Below, in pieces: positions 5,708-7,001 of a DNA stretch of 7,001 nucleotides. Every line of letters begins with the position of its first letter. Position 1 is the first letter of the stretch. Made by a program: the position numbers and the translations under genes. The notes beneath the pieces were generated by a model. The model saw only the letters and a program-made list of their open reading frames with translations, was not told the DNA's origin and ran no database searches. Source of the stretch: Clostridiaceae bacterium (GTDB lineage Bacteria > Bacillota_A > Clostridia > Clostridiales > Clostridiaceae); the NCBI GenBank assembly GCA_029256485.1, contig JAQSXU010000311.1, positions 1 to 7,001 on the forward strand, given 5' to 3'.

Positions 5708-6565
5708 TTATTTAAAGGTTTCTATAAACTTTTTAGCATACTCTGGTTTCCAATCTCGTTCTAAGAGAGTTTTATTATTTTTAAAGGCTGCAACTATATC
5801 TGTATATTCAGTTTTTTCCTCTTTATATATAATCCCAAGAGGTATACCATTTTCCCACTCCATAGCTTTTTCTAGAGCTTGAAGCTTATTGCTGTAGTCA
5901 TAATTATCATCAAGCTTATAGGTATTATCTTTATACCATTTAAAAGTATTTATATGGTTAAAGGTTACACAAGGTTGAAGAATATCTACTAAAGCATAAC
6001 CTTTATGTGCAATTGCAGCTTTCATTATAGCTTTTAAGTGCTCTTTATCTCCAGAGAAACTTCTTGCAACAAAGGTTGCTCCAGCAGTTATTGCAAAGGC
6101 AAGAGGCTTGAAGGAATCTACAGTTGTTCCTTCAAATTGCAATGAAGTTATTTGTCCTTTGTTAGTAGTTGGTGATCCTTGACCTTTTGTAAGTCCATAT
6201 ATTTGATTGTCATGAACAAAGTGAGTAATATCAATATTTTTTCTAATATTATGAAGTAGATGGTTTCCACCTTCACCATAAGAATCACCATCACCTGAGT
6301 TTATAATTACCTTTAAATTCTTATTAGTAAGTTTAATGCCAACAGCAGGAGGAACTGCTCTTCCATGAAGGCCGTTAAAACCGTTCAAATTTATATAGTG
6401 AGGCATCTTTGCTGCTTGGCCTATTCCTGAGGATAATACAACTTCGTGAGGCTTTATTTCTAGTTCTGCCAAAGTTTCTTTCAAAGCATCTAGTATTCCA
6501 AAATCTCCGCAGCCAGGACACCATGCAATTTCTTCTTTTGTATCATACTTTTTAATTTCGATCAT
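5708..6565 (-). CDS. korB: 2-oxoacid:ferredoxin oxidoreductase, beta subunit (thiamine diphosphate-binding)
   Basis: This subunit binds thiamine diphosphate and, with the alpha subunit, oxidatively decarboxylates a 2-oxoacid (2-oxoglutarate or a related acid) with CoA and ferredoxin in the cytoplasm. The 285-residue length is normal. Seen in order: W-C-P-G-C-G-D-F (Cys16, Cys19), S-G-I-G-Q-A-A-K (44-53), G-L-H-G-R-A-V-P-P-A (65-74), the cofactor motif G-D-G-D-S-Y-G-E-G-G-N-H (91-102), D-N-Q-I-Y-G-L-T-K-G-Q (119-129) with S-P-T-T, and Q-P-C-V-T-F-N (Cys199). In characterised relatives a 4Fe-4S cluster is held by four cysteines; here the one usually in S-G-I-G-C is Gln50. AAGGAGG (6581-6575) lies inside the end of korA, 9 bases before ATG, and only one base separates the genes, so they are coupled. 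Whether the substrate is 2-oxoglutarate, pyruvate or a branched acid cannot be decided. Confidence 0.93.
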   Translation of the reverse strand: MIEIKKYDTKEEIAWCPGCGDFGILDALKETLAELEIKPHEVVLSSGIGQAAKMPHYINLNGFNGLHGRAVPPAVGIKLTNKNLKVIINSGDGDSYGEGGNHLLHNIRKNIDITHFVHDNQIYGLTKGQGSPTTNKGQITSLQFEGTTVDSFKPLAFAITAGATFVARSFSGDKEHLKAIMKAAIAHKGYALVDILQPCVTFNHINTFKWYKDNTYKLDDNYDYSNKLQALEKAMEWENGIPLGIIYKEEKTEYTDIVAAFKNNKTLLERDWKPEYAKKFIETFK

Positions 6566-6566
6566 T

Positions 6567-7001
6567 TTAGAATACCTCCTTTTTAACTCGAGAATAAATT
6601 TCTTCTGAGCTTAATTGTCTTCCATCATATTTCAATATGCTATTATCAATAGAAATCCCAGTTTCCATCCTAATTAATTTAGCAAGTTGACCATTAAAAT
6701 TTTGTTCTACATTAACTAATTTTTTAGCTAAAGTTGAATACTTTTCTAAAAGCTTTGTTGGAAGTGGATATAAATCTCCAAAAACAAGAGCTCCAACAGA
6801 ATAGCCTTCACTATTTAAAAGTTTAACAGCTTCTTCAACAGGGCCCTCAAGTGATCCCCATGCTAGCAAAAGTACTTCAGGAGTTTCAACTCCAAAGTAA
6901 TTTGGTTCAATTAAATCTTTTTCTAGTAGTTTAAGTTTTCTCATTCTTTTATCCATTTGTTCTATTCTAACTTCAGCAGATTCTGTTATCTGACTGTCTT
7001 C
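6567..7001 (-). CDS. korA: 2-oxoacid:ferredoxin oxidoreductase, alpha subunit, C-terminal part; gene continues past the window
   Basis: The minus-strand frame is open from the window edge at 7001 to TAA 6569-6567, giving the last 144 residues. The ATG at 6956 is internal, because upstream codons continue the family pattern (I-T-E-S-A-E-V-R-I-E-Q-M-D-K-R, the segment that follows the D-E-H-x-E-Y-G region in KorA). Further matches are L-L-A-W-G-S-L-E-G-P-V-E-E-A, L-Y-P-L-P, V-N-V-E-Q-N-F-N-G-Q-L-A-K-L-I-R, and a terminal L-K-Y-D-G-R-Q with E-E-I. The W-G-S and E-Q-N-x-x-G-Q parts belong to the domain II/C-terminal region of the alpha subunit. The stop is one base from the korB start, so the subunits are translated together. 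Full length and whether a gamma domain is fused upstream cannot be seen. Confidence 0.93.
   Translation of the reverse strand, partial: EDSQITESAEVRIEQMDKRMRKLKLLEKDLIEPNYFGVETPEVLLLAWGSLEGPVEEAVKLLNSEGYSVGALVFGDLYPLPTKLLEKYSTLAKKLVNVEQNFNGQLAKLIRMETGISIDNSILKYDGRQLSSEEIYSRVKKEVF

Noticed and set aside
5691..5882. Plus-strand 63-codon frame with AAGGAG just before its ATG
   Set aside because: Spacing is only two bases, it lies after a strong terminator and is almost wholly antisense to korB.
1..7001. CRISPR arrays, tRNA or rRNA genes, transposase genes
   Set aside because: No spaced repeat array, no cloverleaf or rRNA-like GC-rich stretch, and no transposase motif was seen on either strand.

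Overview
The window is AT-rich, with AGGAGG-type ribosome binding sites, a UAA-biased AT-rich codon style and a ferredoxin-dependent 2-oxoacid oxidoreductase. Together these point to an anaerobic low-GC Firmicute, most likely a Clostridium-type chromosome. I do not name a species.

Left part (1-1582): three tightly packed plus-strand genes. They are the tail of a possible SUKH (SMI1/KNR4)-type protein, a 257-residue protein built from two copies of one domain (motif I-P-x-G-W...F-x-D), and a 184-residue unknown protein. Spacing and a Shine-Dalgarno overlapping a stop codon say they are one operon. A further strong ribosome binding site follows, but the frame after it closes after four codons. 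A perfect hairpin then ends the unit.

Middle (1583-2939): a lone minus-strand gene encodes an exported cysteine peptidase with a calpain-like Cys/His/Asn arrangement. Its upstream region carries a perfect 63-bp tandem duplication that includes the -10 box, and further out two TTACGAC direct repeats 21 bp apart. Beyond that is a plus-strand gene tail with a TPR-like helix pair but no start, followed by a good terminator. The orphan start at 1537 and the orphan tail at about 2640-2765 lie on either side of the peptidase gene. They may be the two ends of one plus-strand gene replaced by the peptidase cassette (inference).

Right-middle (2940-5677): two plus-strand genes, probably one transcript, closed by a strong bidirectional hairpin. 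One is a 620-residue ankyrin-repeat protein with an unrecognised N-terminal domain. The other is a 254-residue protein whose unrecognised N-terminal domain is fused to a C-terminal two-cluster ferredoxin module with one cluster cysteine missing.

Right end (5708-7001, minus strand): korB and the 3' part of korA, the beta and alpha subunits of a 2-oxoacid:ferredoxin oxidoreductase. These are core metabolism and look ordinary apart from one replaced cluster cysteine in the beta subunit.

Taken together, the accessory part (1-5623) has the look of an immunity-gene type island: many small, unrelated, acidic cytoplasmic proteins in a row, ankyrin repeats, possible SUKH and TPR pieces, and gene remnants. 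No toxin gene is visible, so that reading is inference.
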